Assembly (NCBI GenBank): GCA_965204905.1
Contig: OZ242042.1
Coordinates: 1-64,000 of the forward strand
Reading direction: 5' to 3'
DNA length: 64,000 nt
From: Bin87 sp965204905
Lineage (GTDB): Bacteria; Chloroflexota; Dehalococcoidia; Lucifugimonadales; UBA3495
Part shown: one piece after another, positions 24,505-32,495 of the stretch
Layout of the letters: each line of letters opens with the position of its first letter
Position numbering within the stretch: position 1 is the stretch's first letter
Program-made: the position numbers and the translations under genes
Notes under the pieces: generated by a model
Databases searched by the model: none
What the model was told of the DNA's origin: nothing
What the model saw: only the letters and a program-made list of their open reading frames with translations

Positions 24505-25269
24505 TCAGTCCAATCCATCCAACCAGCCACACAGAGCGTCCCAGAACTCCGGCGCGTCGCCAATGTCCATGTGGTCGGCACCGGGGATTTCGGCGAAACG
24601 CTTGGGTTCCGCCGCCGCGTTGAACAGCTTGCGGCCCTGGGAAGTCGGCACCAGGGTATCCTCCGCGCCGTGCAGGATGAGCAGCGGGCAGCCGATGCGG
24701 CTCACGTAGGACATGGAATGGAACTTTGGCCCCACCAACCGGCCGCCCAGGGTTAGCACAGGGTGGACCAGACGGGCCATGTCGGTGAGGGATGCGAAGG
24801 GCGCAACCAATGCCGCGCCTTTTGGGGATGCCGTTTCGGCGGCCAGGCGGATGGCCACCGCCGCGCCCAGCGATACCCCAAGGTACAGGGTGTTTTCGGA
24901 TCCGACACCGTAGCGGTGTTGTAGGTGGGTCAGGGCAGCGCGGGCGTCAATTGAGGTGCTGCGCACCGACGGCCTGCCCTGGCTGTGCCCGAATCCGCCG
25001 TAGTCGAAACCGAAAATGTTGGCGCCGGTGTACTTCCGGACGGCTCCGAATTCGCCCACCCGCAGGCTGAGGTTGCCGCCCACGCCGCCGAACCACAGCC
25101 AGGTCAAGTCATTGCGGCTGTCGCCGGGAACGTACCAGCAGTGGAGGCGCCGGCCGTCGGGAGTTTCAGCCCAGCTTTCGTCATAGTCCAGGCCCAAGTC
25201 GGTGGGCACAGCATCGCAGACCGGGCGAGGCTGGAACAGGAGCCGTCGTTCCAGAGGTTCAATCAGCAT
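24505..25269 (-). CDS. Alpha/beta hydrolase (BEM46/DUF-type lipase-like)
   Basis: A 254-residue alpha/beta hydrolase. Nucleophile elbow GVSLGAAVA, acidic residue in HGAEDTLVP, and His in ADHMDIG form the triad. FGFDYGGFGHSQGRPS after strand 4 is typical of the BEM46-like peptidase S9-related branch. It has no signal peptide, though the N-terminal PLERRLLFQP may be membrane-peripheral. The substrate is unknown. Confidence 0.85.
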   Translation of the reverse strand: MLIEPLERRLLFQPRPVCDAVPTDLGLDYDESWAETPDGRRLHCWYVPGDSRNDLTWLWFGGVGGNLSLRVGEFGAVRKYTGANIFGFDYGGFGHSQGRPSVRSTSIDARAALTHLQHRYGVGSENTLYLGVSLGAAVAIRLAAETASPKGAALVAPFASLTDMARLVHPVLTLGGRLVGPKFHSMSYVSRIGCPLLILHGAEDTLVPTSQGRKLFNAAAEPKRFAEIPGADHMDIGDAPEFWDALCGWLDGLD

Positions 25270-25300
25270 GGAGGTGTAAAGTCAGGTTCCTAATGGTCGG

Positions 25301-25639
25301 CTACTCTTCGTTACTGTAGGGTTCAGGTTCGTTGAACGGCTCGCCGCGCTCCTCGGCTTCCTGCCGGCGCCGGAGCCAAGCGCGCCAGTTGTCGTTGGCT
25401 TCGGCCCTCCCTTCGGCACGGCGTCGTTCTATCAGGGGCGTTACGTATTTTGCTCGCAACCAGTCGGCGATTACCATAGTTCCTCCCGTTATTTCAGCCA
25501 CCGTCAATGCCAGTCCTAAGGCGGTGGCGTGGGCGATGGCAAAGCCCATCATGATGGACATGGCGGTTGCCGTCACGCCGCCATCACTCCCAGAATTTAC
25601 TAATGCCGGCCCGCCGGATACGTGATGCCATATTACCAC
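25301..25639 (-). CDS. Small membrane protein, paralogue of the atp-operon insert; N-terminus possibly frameshifted
   Basis: From a GTG at 25639 this gives 112 residues: a hydrophobic helix (about 28-55, TAMSIMMGFAIAHATALGLAL) and a charged helical tail ending WLRRRQEAEERGEPFNEPEP, like the protein at 20855-21271. The same frame is open further upstream and encodes another strongly hydrophobic stretch (SYLVAFVAFSLVGYGVVIW) but offers no start codon. A plausible ATG at 25739, encoding MANEGPEQTESLFNVTPAQ, lies in a different frame and runs into this one only after a one-base shift near 25690. Either GTG is the true start or the gene carries a frameshift. Confidence 0.6.
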   Translation of the reverse strand: MVIWHHVSGGPALVNSGSDGGVTATAMSIMMGFAIAHATALGLALTVAEITGGTMVIADWLRAKYVTPLIERRRAEGRAEANDNWRAWLRRRQEAEERGEPFNEPEPYSNEE

Positions 25640-25771
25640 CCCGTAGCCGACGAGGCTGAACGCAACGAACGCGACCAGGTAGCTGCGCCGGCGTAACGTT
25701 GAACAGTGATTCGGTCTGCTCCGGCCCTTCGTTAGCCATAGCTGCTCATAAGCCGCCTTGCGGCCGGAGCG

Positions 25772-27844
25772 TCAGTCGTCGGCGAGGCTGTCGGCCAGTA
25801 TCTCCAGCACGTCGCGGGCTTCTTTGGCGTCGGCCTGGCCCTTGGACTGGATGCCCTCGTTCATCATCTGGAGGCAGAAGGGACAGGATACGCCCACGGT
25901 GTCGGCGCCGGTTTCGAGGAAGTGGTCGGTGCGGGCGTGGTTGATGCGCTCGCCCTGGCTCTCCTCGATCCACATATGGCCGCCGCCGGCGCCGCAGCAG
26001 AAGCCGCGCTCGCGGCAGCGGGGAGACATCTCCACGAGCTGCAACCCGGGGATCGCCCGTGCCACGTTGCGAGGCTCGTCGTACACGCCGTTGTGCCGGC
26101 CCAGGAAGCAGGAATCGTGGTAGGCCACGGAGACGTCCATCATTTTGACGGGCTTGACTCGCCCCTGCTTGATCAGGCCGTCCACGAACTGGCTGTAGTG
26201 CAGCACCTCGTAGTCGCCGCCGAACTGGGGATACTCGTTTTTGATGGTATTGAAGCAGTGGGGGCAGATGGTGACGACGGTCTTGATGTTGTAGGAGTTC
26301 ATCACCTCGATATTCTGCTGGGCGAGCATCTGGTACAGGTACTCGTTGCCCATGCGCCGGGCCGGGTCGCCGGTGCAGGATTCCTCCTCTCCCAGGATGG
26401 CGAAATTGACGCCGGCGGACTTGAGCACCTTGACCATGGAGCGGGCGATGCCTTGGCTGCGCTGCTCCAGGGCGGCGGTGCAGCCCACCCAGAACAGCAC
26501 CTCGGCATCGGGCTTTTCAGCGATGGTGGGTACGTCCAGACCCTCGGCCCAGTCGGTGCGGGCGAAGGTGGTGCCGCGCCAGGGGTGGCCGCGTTGCTCC
26601 ATGCTGAGCAGGGCGTTCATGCCGGTTTCGGGGATACGGGATTCCTCAAGCACGAGGCTGCGACGCATATCCATGATGGTCGGGATGTGCTCCACCACCA
26701 CGGGGCACTCCTCCATGCACGCGCCGCAGGACACGCAGTCCCACACCGCCTGCTCCGGAATTGCGCCGTCAATCAACGGCATGGGCTCCACGTGCTGCGC
26801 GTCGCGGGGACCCTGGTGCCCGATGGCGATCATGTGCTCCTTGAGGTTCTCGACGATGTGCATTGGGGAGAGAACCTTGCCGGTGGTGTTAGCCGGGCAG
26901 GCATCGGTGCAGCGGCCGCACACCGCGCAGGCATACCCGTCCAGCAGCTGACGCCACGTGAAATCCTGGACGCGGGACGCGCCGAAGCGCACGTCCTCGT
27001 CCATGCTGTCCAGATCGATGAGCGGAATCTGCAAGCCGCCGCGGGGTTCCAGGTTGCGGAAGAAGGCGTTGACGGGCGCCGCTACCATGTGGATGTGCTT
27101 GGAGAAGGGGATGTAGAAAGCGAACCCCAGGATGATGAGCAGATGGACCCACCAGAATATCGCTTGCAAGACTCCGGCCGTGCCGGCAGACATTCCGGCG
27201 GCAGTGAGCCCACCGCCGATAGCGCCGCCGATAGGCACGCCGGCCTCCGGGCCGTGTCCGCCGCTGGCTACGTAGAAGGAATGGACCAGCAGGGTGGCGA
27301 TCATCAGGCCGGCGGTGAGGCCGACGATAATGACGGACTCGCCCTTGCGGGTGAGGTCGAAACTGAGGCGATGCGGCTGGGCGATCCAGCGGCGGAACAA
27401 AGCCCAAACCAGGGCGGCCAGCACGACGACGGCCAGGATATCCAGGTAGATGCTGTACACCAGGACGCCGGTGGGGGTGAGGATGGTCTCGCCCAGGGGA
27501 TGCCAGATCGACCCGCCGAAGATGAAAATCAGGTACGAAAGGCTGAAGGACAGGAAACCCCAGAAGATGGCCGCGTGGCCGATGCCGGCCAGGTCGATGC
27601 GGCGGGAGCGGGGATCGGTGCGCCCGACCCGTTGCAGTACCTTGCGTTGGCCCAATACTATCGCCGCGGCACCGACCAGACGGGTCAGCGGGCGGTCGAA
27701 ACGGGATGCCGGCGCCCCCTGCAACACCAGGCGGAACACCCGGTAGTACACGGCGTAGCCGGCGACGGCGAAGGTGACGGCAGTGAGGACATAGACGCCA
27801 ACCCAGACGGGCAGGACGCCAAACAAAACATCAGGGGGAACCAT
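25772..27844 (-). CDS. Membrane-bound Fe-S oxidoreductase (NarI-like helices, two [4Fe-4S] sites, two CCG domains)
   Basis: A 690-residue fusion. Residues 1-250 form about five to six membrane helices of NarI-like type; residues 300-385 hold two [4Fe-4S] motifs (C306, 309, 312, 316 and C370, 373, 376, 380); residues 450-640 hold two heterodisulfide-reductase-type CCG domains (CPHC at 527-530, FCCGAGGGH around 615-623). This architecture is that of the ETF:menaquinone oxidoreductase group and related Fe-S oxidoreductases passing electrons from acyl-CoA dehydrogenases via ETF to the quinone pool; that role is inferred from family knowledge. The ATG at 27844 has an AAGG upstream and overlaps the zinc-ribbon gene by 14 bases, implying coupled translation. 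Confidence 0.88.
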   Translation of the reverse strand: MVPPDVLFGVLPVWVGVYVLTAVTFAVAGYAVYYRVFRLVLQGAPASRFDRPLTRLVGAAAIVLGQRKVLQRVGRTDPRSRRIDLAGIGHAAIFWGFLSFSLSYLIFIFGGSIWHPLGETILTPTGVLVYSIYLDILAVVVLAALVWALFRRWIAQPHRLSFDLTRKGESVIIVGLTAGLMIATLLVHSFYVASGGHGPEAGVPIGGAIGGGLTAAGMSAGTAGVLQAIFWWVHLLIILGFAFYIPFSKHIHMVAAPVNAFFRNLEPRGGLQIPLIDLDSMDEDVRFGASRVQDFTWRQLLDGYACAVCGRCTDACPANTTGKVLSPMHIVENLKEHMIAIGHQGPRDAQHVEPMPLIDGAIPEQAVWDCVSCGACMEECPVVVEHIPTIMDMRRSLVLEESRIPETGMNALLSMEQRGHPWRGTTFARTDWAEGLDVPTIAEKPDAEVLFWVGCTAALEQRSQGIARSMVKVLKSAGVNFAILGEEESCTGDPARRMGNEYLYQMLAQQNIEVMNSYNIKTVVTICPHCFNTIKNEYPQFGGDYEVLHYSQFVDGLIKQGRVKPVKMMDVSVAYHDSCFLGRHNGVYDEPRNVARAIPGLQLVEMSPRCRERGFCCGAGGGHMWIEESQGERINHARTDHFLETGADTVGVSCPFCLQMMNEGIQSKGQADAKEARDVLEILADSLADD

Positions 27845-28046
27845 AGACAGCCTTGATGGGAAACTGCCGAAGGGTTGCCCCGGCAGCCCCGCTTGAAAAT
27901 TGGCGGCTAGTGTAACACGTCGCCTGTTCCGGGCGGGGATGATGTCCGCACTGAAGACATAGCCAGTCGGCATTGCGGCAGTTTTCATAGTTGATGTAGA
28001 GGTCGCCTCCGCAACGGCGGCAACCTCGAAAGATGTACCTGGTCAA
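27831..28046 (-). CDS. Small zinc-ribbon protein coupled to the Fe-S oxidoreductase
   Basis: A 71-residue protein starting at TTG (AGGAG six bases upstream). It reads YIFRGCRRCGGDLYINYEN and then WLCLQCGHH: two CxxC pairs, 21 residues apart, form a zinc ribbon. Very similar short proteins (YLFRGCPRCGGDL... CLQCG) occur widely in Chloroflexota. Its last 14 bases overlap the start of the Fe-S oxidoreductase gene, and a good promoter lies about 65 bases upstream, so this is the first gene of that operon. Function unknown; a regulatory or assembly role is a guess. Confidence 0.75.
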   Translation of the reverse strand: MTRYIFRGCRRCGGDLYINYENCRNADWLCLQCGHHPRPEQATCYTSRQFSSGAAGATLRQFPIKAVYGSP

Positions 28047-28110
28047 CAGCAGCTCCTGTAACCGTAGTCGGGGATTCGGGCCCTCCGATCAGTTCTGGAG
28101 CAGCAGGATA

Positions 28111-28139
28111 AGTATAAAACATAAGTTTGCTTTTGATAA
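28111..28139 (-). promoter_or_regulatory. Promoter of the zinc-ribbon/Fe-S oxidoreductase operon
   Basis: On the minus strand TTATCA (28139-28134), a 17-base spacer and TATACT (28116-28111), in a locally A/T-rich stretch. Confidence 0.55.
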
Positions 28140-28241
28140 AGACGACGACGTCATCACGTTGACAGATTGGCCGACCCGGAGCAGCACACGGGCGGGCTGT
28201 CGTTTGCCGAGTGGCTGGCGCAGTCGGACTGAGGCAGCGGT

Positions 28242-29570
28242 TCAGGCGACCTGTTTCCGGCGGCGGCCCACGAAATCCGCAACCCACATGGCGCACACGG
28301 ACGCAAAGGTGAGGGCCGCGGACAAGATGAACGCCTGGATGTAGTCACCCTGCAGGTCGAACATGATGCCGCCGATGATCGGCCCCAGGAATATGGCGGA
28401 ACCGCGTCCCATTTCGACGAATCCCATCACCGTGCCCAGGGACTCGGAGGGAAAGAGGTCGGCTGCTTTGGCCCCCACGATCAGGCCGCTGATGCCATCG
28501 GTGACCCCGGCGAAGAGCACGTAGATCGCCAGGGGCCAGAAGCTCGTGCCGTCGCCGAAATAGAGGACAAACAGCACCGACGCGGCGGCGATGCTCATGC
28601 CGACCGTGTACACCGATTCGCGGCCCCAGCGGTCGGTGGCCAGTCCCACCATTGGGCGGGCGAACAGGCTTACCAGGCCCACCGCGCCCATGGTGTTGGC
28701 CGCCTGCTGCGCGGTGTATCCCGCCAGCACGAAAAAGGACACCAAGTGGACCCGTATTAGCTGCACACCCACGGAGCCGGTGATGCGCGTAAGCACCAAC
28801 AGCCACATGGTGGGGTCGCGGACGACGCTGGACAATGCGGGGGACCGCTGACGCTGTACTGATGGGTTGTTGGGATTGTGCGACGCTTCGTCCAGTGGCG
28901 TCGGGCTGGATGAGGATTCTGGATTCCGGCTTTCGCCGGAATGACGGGAAGAGTGTTGGGAGTGAAGGGACAGGTCTTCAGCTTCCGGAGCGCGGCGTTG
29001 CAGCAGGCCGTTGGGCAACGCGATCAGAACGGCGAAGACGAGGCCGAATATGCGGTAGGCCCAACGCCAACCCACCTCGCCCGTGAGGTATCCAGCCAGA
29101 GGGGCGAAGATGGCCTGCCCAATGGGATTGCCGCTGTCGGCCAGGCCCAGCATCCGCCCCCGAGTTTGCGGGAACCACGGCGCCAGGGTGGCCGTCATGG
29201 AGAATGACGAGATTGCGGTGTGGCCGATGCCGGCGAAAATGCCGTAGAAGATGAACATCTGCCACAGGTCGGTGGCGTAGCTGGAGGCCCACCAGGCGAA
29301 CAGGATGGTGGCTCCCGCCAGGGGAAACAGCACCCGCGCTCCCCACCGGTCCAGCAGGATGCCCAGCAGCGGGGCGGAGAGTGCGCCGATGAGGCCCGCC
29401 GTGGAAAAAACGCCCGACGTGTAGGTTGCGCTGCGTCCAAAAGCATCCCTCAGCGCGTGGAAATAGACGGACTCGCTGTTCTTTGTGCCTCCCTCAACGG
29501 TCATGTTGCCGAGGGAAAGCACGAAAACGACCCAGCCGTAGTGCAGGCGGGAACGGGCAGCGGCAAGCAT
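28242..29570 (-). CDS. MFS transporter carrying an in-frame palindromic repeat in its central loop
   Basis: A 442-residue major facilitator with twelve predicted helices; LHYGWVVFVLSLGNM opens helix 1 and GILLDRWGARVL is the loop 2-3 motif, as in the monocarboxylate-type branch (compare 2050-3363). The long cytoplasmic loop between helices 6 and 7 contains RHSGESRNPESS, which is the translation of a GTCATTCC-family repeat at 28919-28945; the frame is kept. The ATG at 29570 is preceded at six bases by TATAAT, so the mRNA may be leaderless. An upstream in-frame extension lacks protein character. Confidence 0.83.
   Translation of the reverse strand: MLAAARSRLHYGWVVFVLSLGNMTVEGGTKNSESVYFHALRDAFGRSATYTSGVFSTAGLIGALSAPLLGILLDRWGARVLFPLAGATILFAWWASSYATDLWQMFIFYGIFAGIGHTAISSFSMTATLAPWFPQTRGRMLGLADSGNPIGQAIFAPLAGYLTGEVGWRWAYRIFGLVFAVLIALPNGLLQRRAPEAEDLSLHSQHSSRHSGESRNPESSSSPTPLDEASHNPNNPSVQRQRSPALSSVVRDPTMWLLVLTRITGSVGVQLIRVHLVSFFVLAGYTAQQAANTMGAVGLVSLFARPMVGLATDRWGRESVYTVGMSIAAASVLFVLYFGDGTSFWPLAIYVLFAGVTDGISGLIVGAKAADLFPSESLGTVMGFVEMGRGSAIFLGPIIGGIMFDLQGDYIQAFILSAALTFASVCAMWVADFVGRRRKQVA
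28919..28945. repeat. GTCATTCC family repeat inside a coding region
   Basis: Complement of GTCATTCCGGCGAAAGCCGG AATCCAG, the short form, read in frame within the MFS carrier gene. Confidence 0.85.
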
Positions 29571-29576
29571 CCGCCG

Positions 29577-29582
29577 ATTATA
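29577..29582 (-). promoter_or_regulatory. -10 element directly before the MFS start codon
   Basis: TATAAT on the minus strand with only six bases to the ATG at 29570, as expected for a leaderless transcript. The -35 is weak (GAATTG at 17 bases). Confidence 0.4.
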
Positions 29583-29749
29583 CACGGTGGAGAGCGGCGC
29601 AATTCGCCAAATTGTATTGACCGGGGAAATAGAATCTGGTACAAGGTATTCCCGGCGTCCGAGCGGCTGCCGGGTTTGTTTTACAAGACTGCCAGGAGGA
29701 GGGGCAGCGCAGCGCGAGACGCCGACCACAACAAGGAGGCGAATCGCCC

Positions 29750-31471
29750 ATGATTTCACTCTTCAAGCCACTGGGGTATTTGAAATTGCCCCTTTTGCCG
29801 CAGTCGAAGCGGCGTTCCGGTTTGCGACGGGTTTTACCCGTCGTTTTTTTTGGCCTCACGGCTGCCTTGATTCTGGGGGTGGCGAGCGCGCAGTTTTCTG
29901 CCGATTCCGGCGTCGGAGCCCGGGGCCATAATGACGCAGCATCCCAAATGCTGAAAAGTACCCACGCGGCCTGGAACGTGGAGACGGTGTTCACCATCGG
30001 CGACCGCGTCGGCGGCGTTATCGACGGCTACCGCCCGCCGGGGATTTTGGACGGCATGGGCGCGCTGCCGGCTGACGACGGCAAAATGACGGTGCTGACC
30101 AACCACGAACTCCGGCCCGGCTACGGAGAACCTTACGCGCTAGCCAACGGGGCTACCCTGAGCGGCGCTCGCGTTTCCAAATTCCTCATCAACCCCGTTA
30201 CCCTCGAAGTCGAAGCGGGTGGACTGGCCTACGACACCATCATTGACCGCGACGGCAACGCCGTGACGCCGACCATGGTGGCCGCCGCTGTCGAGTCCGA
30301 CGCGTCGCTGGACCTGCGGCGTCTCTGCTCGGCTTACCTGGTACGCAAGGGCCAGTATGGCGTGGAGGACAACATTTACTTCACGGGCGAGGAGACTTCG
30401 GGCGGCCAATTGTTCGCCCTCGACATCGCCAATGACACTCTGTACGCGGTTCCAGCTGCTGGCCGGGCCGGTTACGAAAGCGTTGCGCTGGTCAACTCCG
30501 GCGATCCCAACAAGATCGCCATTCTGATTGGTGATGACCGGCAGGGCGCGCCGCTGCTGCTCTACATCGGCATAAAGGACACCACGACCGGCGCCGGTTT
30601 CCTGGAACGCAACGGGCTGGCAGAGGGCAACCTCTACGTCTGGGTTTCTCGGGATGGCTACATATCCCCGGAGGACTGGAGCGGCACGGATGCCGACTTG
30701 AACGCTCCGGTCTGGGGCGATTTCGTGGAGATTGCCCACTATGATTCGACCAAAGCCGGCGCCGATGGCTACGACGCCAGCGGCTACGCCGACCAGGATA
30801 CTCAGGATGCCCTGACTGACGCCGCTGGCGCTTTCGAGTTCTCCCGGCCTGAAGACCTTTCCACCTGGCCGGGGGACACTGCGGGTCGCTGGGTGGTCCT
30901 GGCCAGCACCGGCCGGGGCCGGGCATACCCTTCCGACAACTGGGGCACCACCTATCTGATCAAGACCGATCCGGAAAATCTGGCGGCTCAGCTGTACATC
31001 AGCTATGACGGCGACGACGCCGGCAACGGGCAGTTCCCCGGCGGTCCCGACTTCGGCCTCCGCAGCCCTGACAACCTGGTCTGGGCTAAAAAGGACAATC
31101 TGATCTACATCCAGGAAGACCGCTCGACGGTCAGGAGTGAAAACCCCCGAGAGAACTTCGGCGGCGCCAGCGGCCGCGAGGCCAGCGTCTGGCAGCTTAC
31201 TCCTGCTACCGGCCAGCTTACCCGCATTGCCGAGATGAACCGCTCCGCCGTGCTCCCCATCGGCGCCTACGACACCGACCCCACCGACCTGGGCGACTGG
31301 GAATCCAGCGGCGTCATCGACGTGAGCGAGTTCTTCCCCAACGCTGCGGGAACCACATTGCTGGTCAATGTGCAGGGACACAGCGTCAAGGGCGACCTGT
31401 ACGGCGGAGACGCCGTCAACCAGGGATTGGTCGAAGGCGGCCAGCTGCTGCTCCTGCAACAGACCCGCTGA
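29750..31471 (+). CDS. Secreted PhoX-like (DUF839) phosphatase-family protein
   Basis: A 573-residue exported protein. A basic N-terminus and hydrophobic segment (residues 28-45, VLPVVFFGLTAALILGVASA) end at a likely signal-peptidase site after ASA (47). The mature part has PhoX/DUF839 beta-propeller features: LTNHELRPGYGEP, FSRPEDLSTW, RSPDNLVWAKKDNLIYIQED and WESSGVIDVS. PhoX enzymes are calcium- and iron-dependent alkaline phosphatases; key residues were not checked individually, so phosphatase activity is likely but not certain. AAGGAGG lies upstream of the ATG and a strong terminator follows. Confidence 0.8.
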   Translation: MISLFKPLGYLKLPLLPQSKRRSGLRRVLPVVFFGLTAALILGVASAQFSADSGVGARGHNDAASQMLKSTHAAWNVETVFTIGDRVGGVIDGYRPPGILDGMGALPADDGKMTVLTNHELRPGYGEPYALANGATLSGARVSKFLINPVTLEVEAGGLAYDTIIDRDGNAVTPTMVAAAVESDASLDLRRLCSAYLVRKGQYGVEDNIYFTGEETSGGQLFALDIANDTLYAVPAAGRAGYESVALVNSGDPNKIAILIGDDRQGAPLLLYIGIKDTTTGAGFLERNGLAEGNLYVWVSRDGYISPEDWSGTDADLNAPVWGDFVEIAHYDSTKAGADGYDASGYADQDTQDALTDAAGAFEFSRPEDLSTWPGDTAGRWVVLASTGRGRAYPSDNWGTTYLIKTDPENLAAQLYISYDGDDAGNGQFPGGPDFGLRSPDNLVWAKKDNLIYIQEDRSTVRSENPRENFGGASGREASVWQLTPATGQLTRIAEMNRSAVLPIGAYDTDPTDLGDWESSGVIDVSEFFPNAAGTTLLVNVQGHSVKGDLYGGDAVNQGLVEGGQLLLLQQTR

Positions 31472-31500
31472 CCCCAGTACGGCGCCGGTACAAGCCGGCC

Positions 31501-31538
31501 GACAGAGCGGTTCACCCCTCCGGACCGCTCTGTCTTTT
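31501..31538 (+). terminator. Rho-independent terminator after the PhoX-like gene
   Basis: Perfect 11-base-pair stem GACAGAGCGGT / ACCGCTCTGTC, 12-base loop, then TTTT. It may also serve the convergent hydrolase gene. Confidence 0.88.
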
Positions 31539-31558
31539 GATTTAGCGCGCCGTGCGTT

Positions 31559-32365
31559 CTAAGCGTTGACGGTTTCGATGAAGTTCAGGGTGCGTTGGGC
31601 GAGGGTTTCGGGGATTTCCACCTTCATGTTGTGGCCCACTCCATCGAATACCTCCAGCGTGACGTTGGGCACCATCTGCGCCATCAGCTGCTGGGCTTCC
31701 AGCGGGGTTATCGGGTCGTGGTGCGCGGCGAGGATCAGTGTGGGTACGTTGATGAGTGGCAGCAGCGGCGCAAGATCCGCCGCCAGCAGGCAGGCCTGGA
31801 GCGCGAGCACCTGGGACGCCTCGGTTTTCGCGCCCTCGTCGGCATACCAGTCGATCACCTCGCGGGGAGTGTCGGGTCCGAAACGCTTGTCGGTATCGGA
31901 CAGCAGCCAGGCGCGCGTGCCCTCCCGTTGCAGCGTGTCGCCCCAGCCGCTGGCGTCCATGTCGGCGCCCATCTGAGCCAGGCGCGGCGTTGAGGCGACC
32001 AGCGTGAGGCTGTGCAGACGGTCGGGAAAGTCGTGAGCGAATTGCAGGCTCACGATGCCGCCGGCCGACGCTCCCGCCAGGTGCGTCTTATCAACCTCCA
32101 GAGCGTCCATTACCCGGGCGATGTCGGCGGCCAGCTCGGTTATGATGAATGGCGACGCCGACCGGGACGTGGTGCCGGCGTGGCCGCGCATGTCGAAACG
32201 GAACGTGGGATGACGCCGGGCGAGGGTCGGAACCCATGGTCGCCAACGGTGCAGGTTGCCACCGGCGGAATGGTGCAGTAGCACCGGCTCAGCCGGGCGC
32301 CAGGGATCGGAGAAGTCGTCCACATGATAGTGAAATTGCTCGCCGTTTAAATCCAGGAAAGGCAC
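31559..32365 (-). CDS. Alpha/beta hydrolase
   Basis: A 268-residue alpha/beta hydrolase of the small esterase/lactonase type (RsbQ/enol-lactone hydrolase-like): oxyanion region LLHHSAGGNLHRW, nucleophile elbow LAGASAGGIVSLQ, acid in AAHHDPITP and His in GVGHNMKVE. The GTG at 32365 is chosen because GGAGGTGAATCC precedes it perfectly; a further GTG at 32401 lacks any ribosome binding site. The substrate is unknown. Confidence 0.84.
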   Translation of the reverse strand: MPFLDLNGEQFHYHVDDFSDPWRPAEPVLLHHSAGGNLHRWRPWVPTLARRHPTFRFDMRGHAGTTSRSASPFIITELAADIARVMDALEVDKTHLAGASAGGIVSLQFAHDFPDRLHSLTLVASTPRLAQMGADMDASGWGDTLQREGTRAWLLSDTDKRFGPDTPREVIDWYADEGAKTEASQVLALQACLLAADLAPLLPLINVPTLILAAHHDPITPLEAQQLMAQMVPNVTLEVFDGVGHNMKVEIPETLAQRTLNFIETVNA

Positions 32366-32495
32366 GGATTCACCTCCGGAGCGATTGTAGTGGTCGGCCA
32401 CGCTAGGCGAGATATGCGTCGTTGGGTATTATTAGGCTCGCTATGACAATGCGCAACGACTATCAGTCAGATTCAGCTATCTCAGGAGGCCAAGC

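Noticed and set aside
28195..28229. Short plus-strand tail reading GLSFAEWLAQSD then stop
   Set aside because: It looks like the C-terminus of a real protein, but a stop lies shortly upstream and no start or remaining domain is present; at most a gene remnant.
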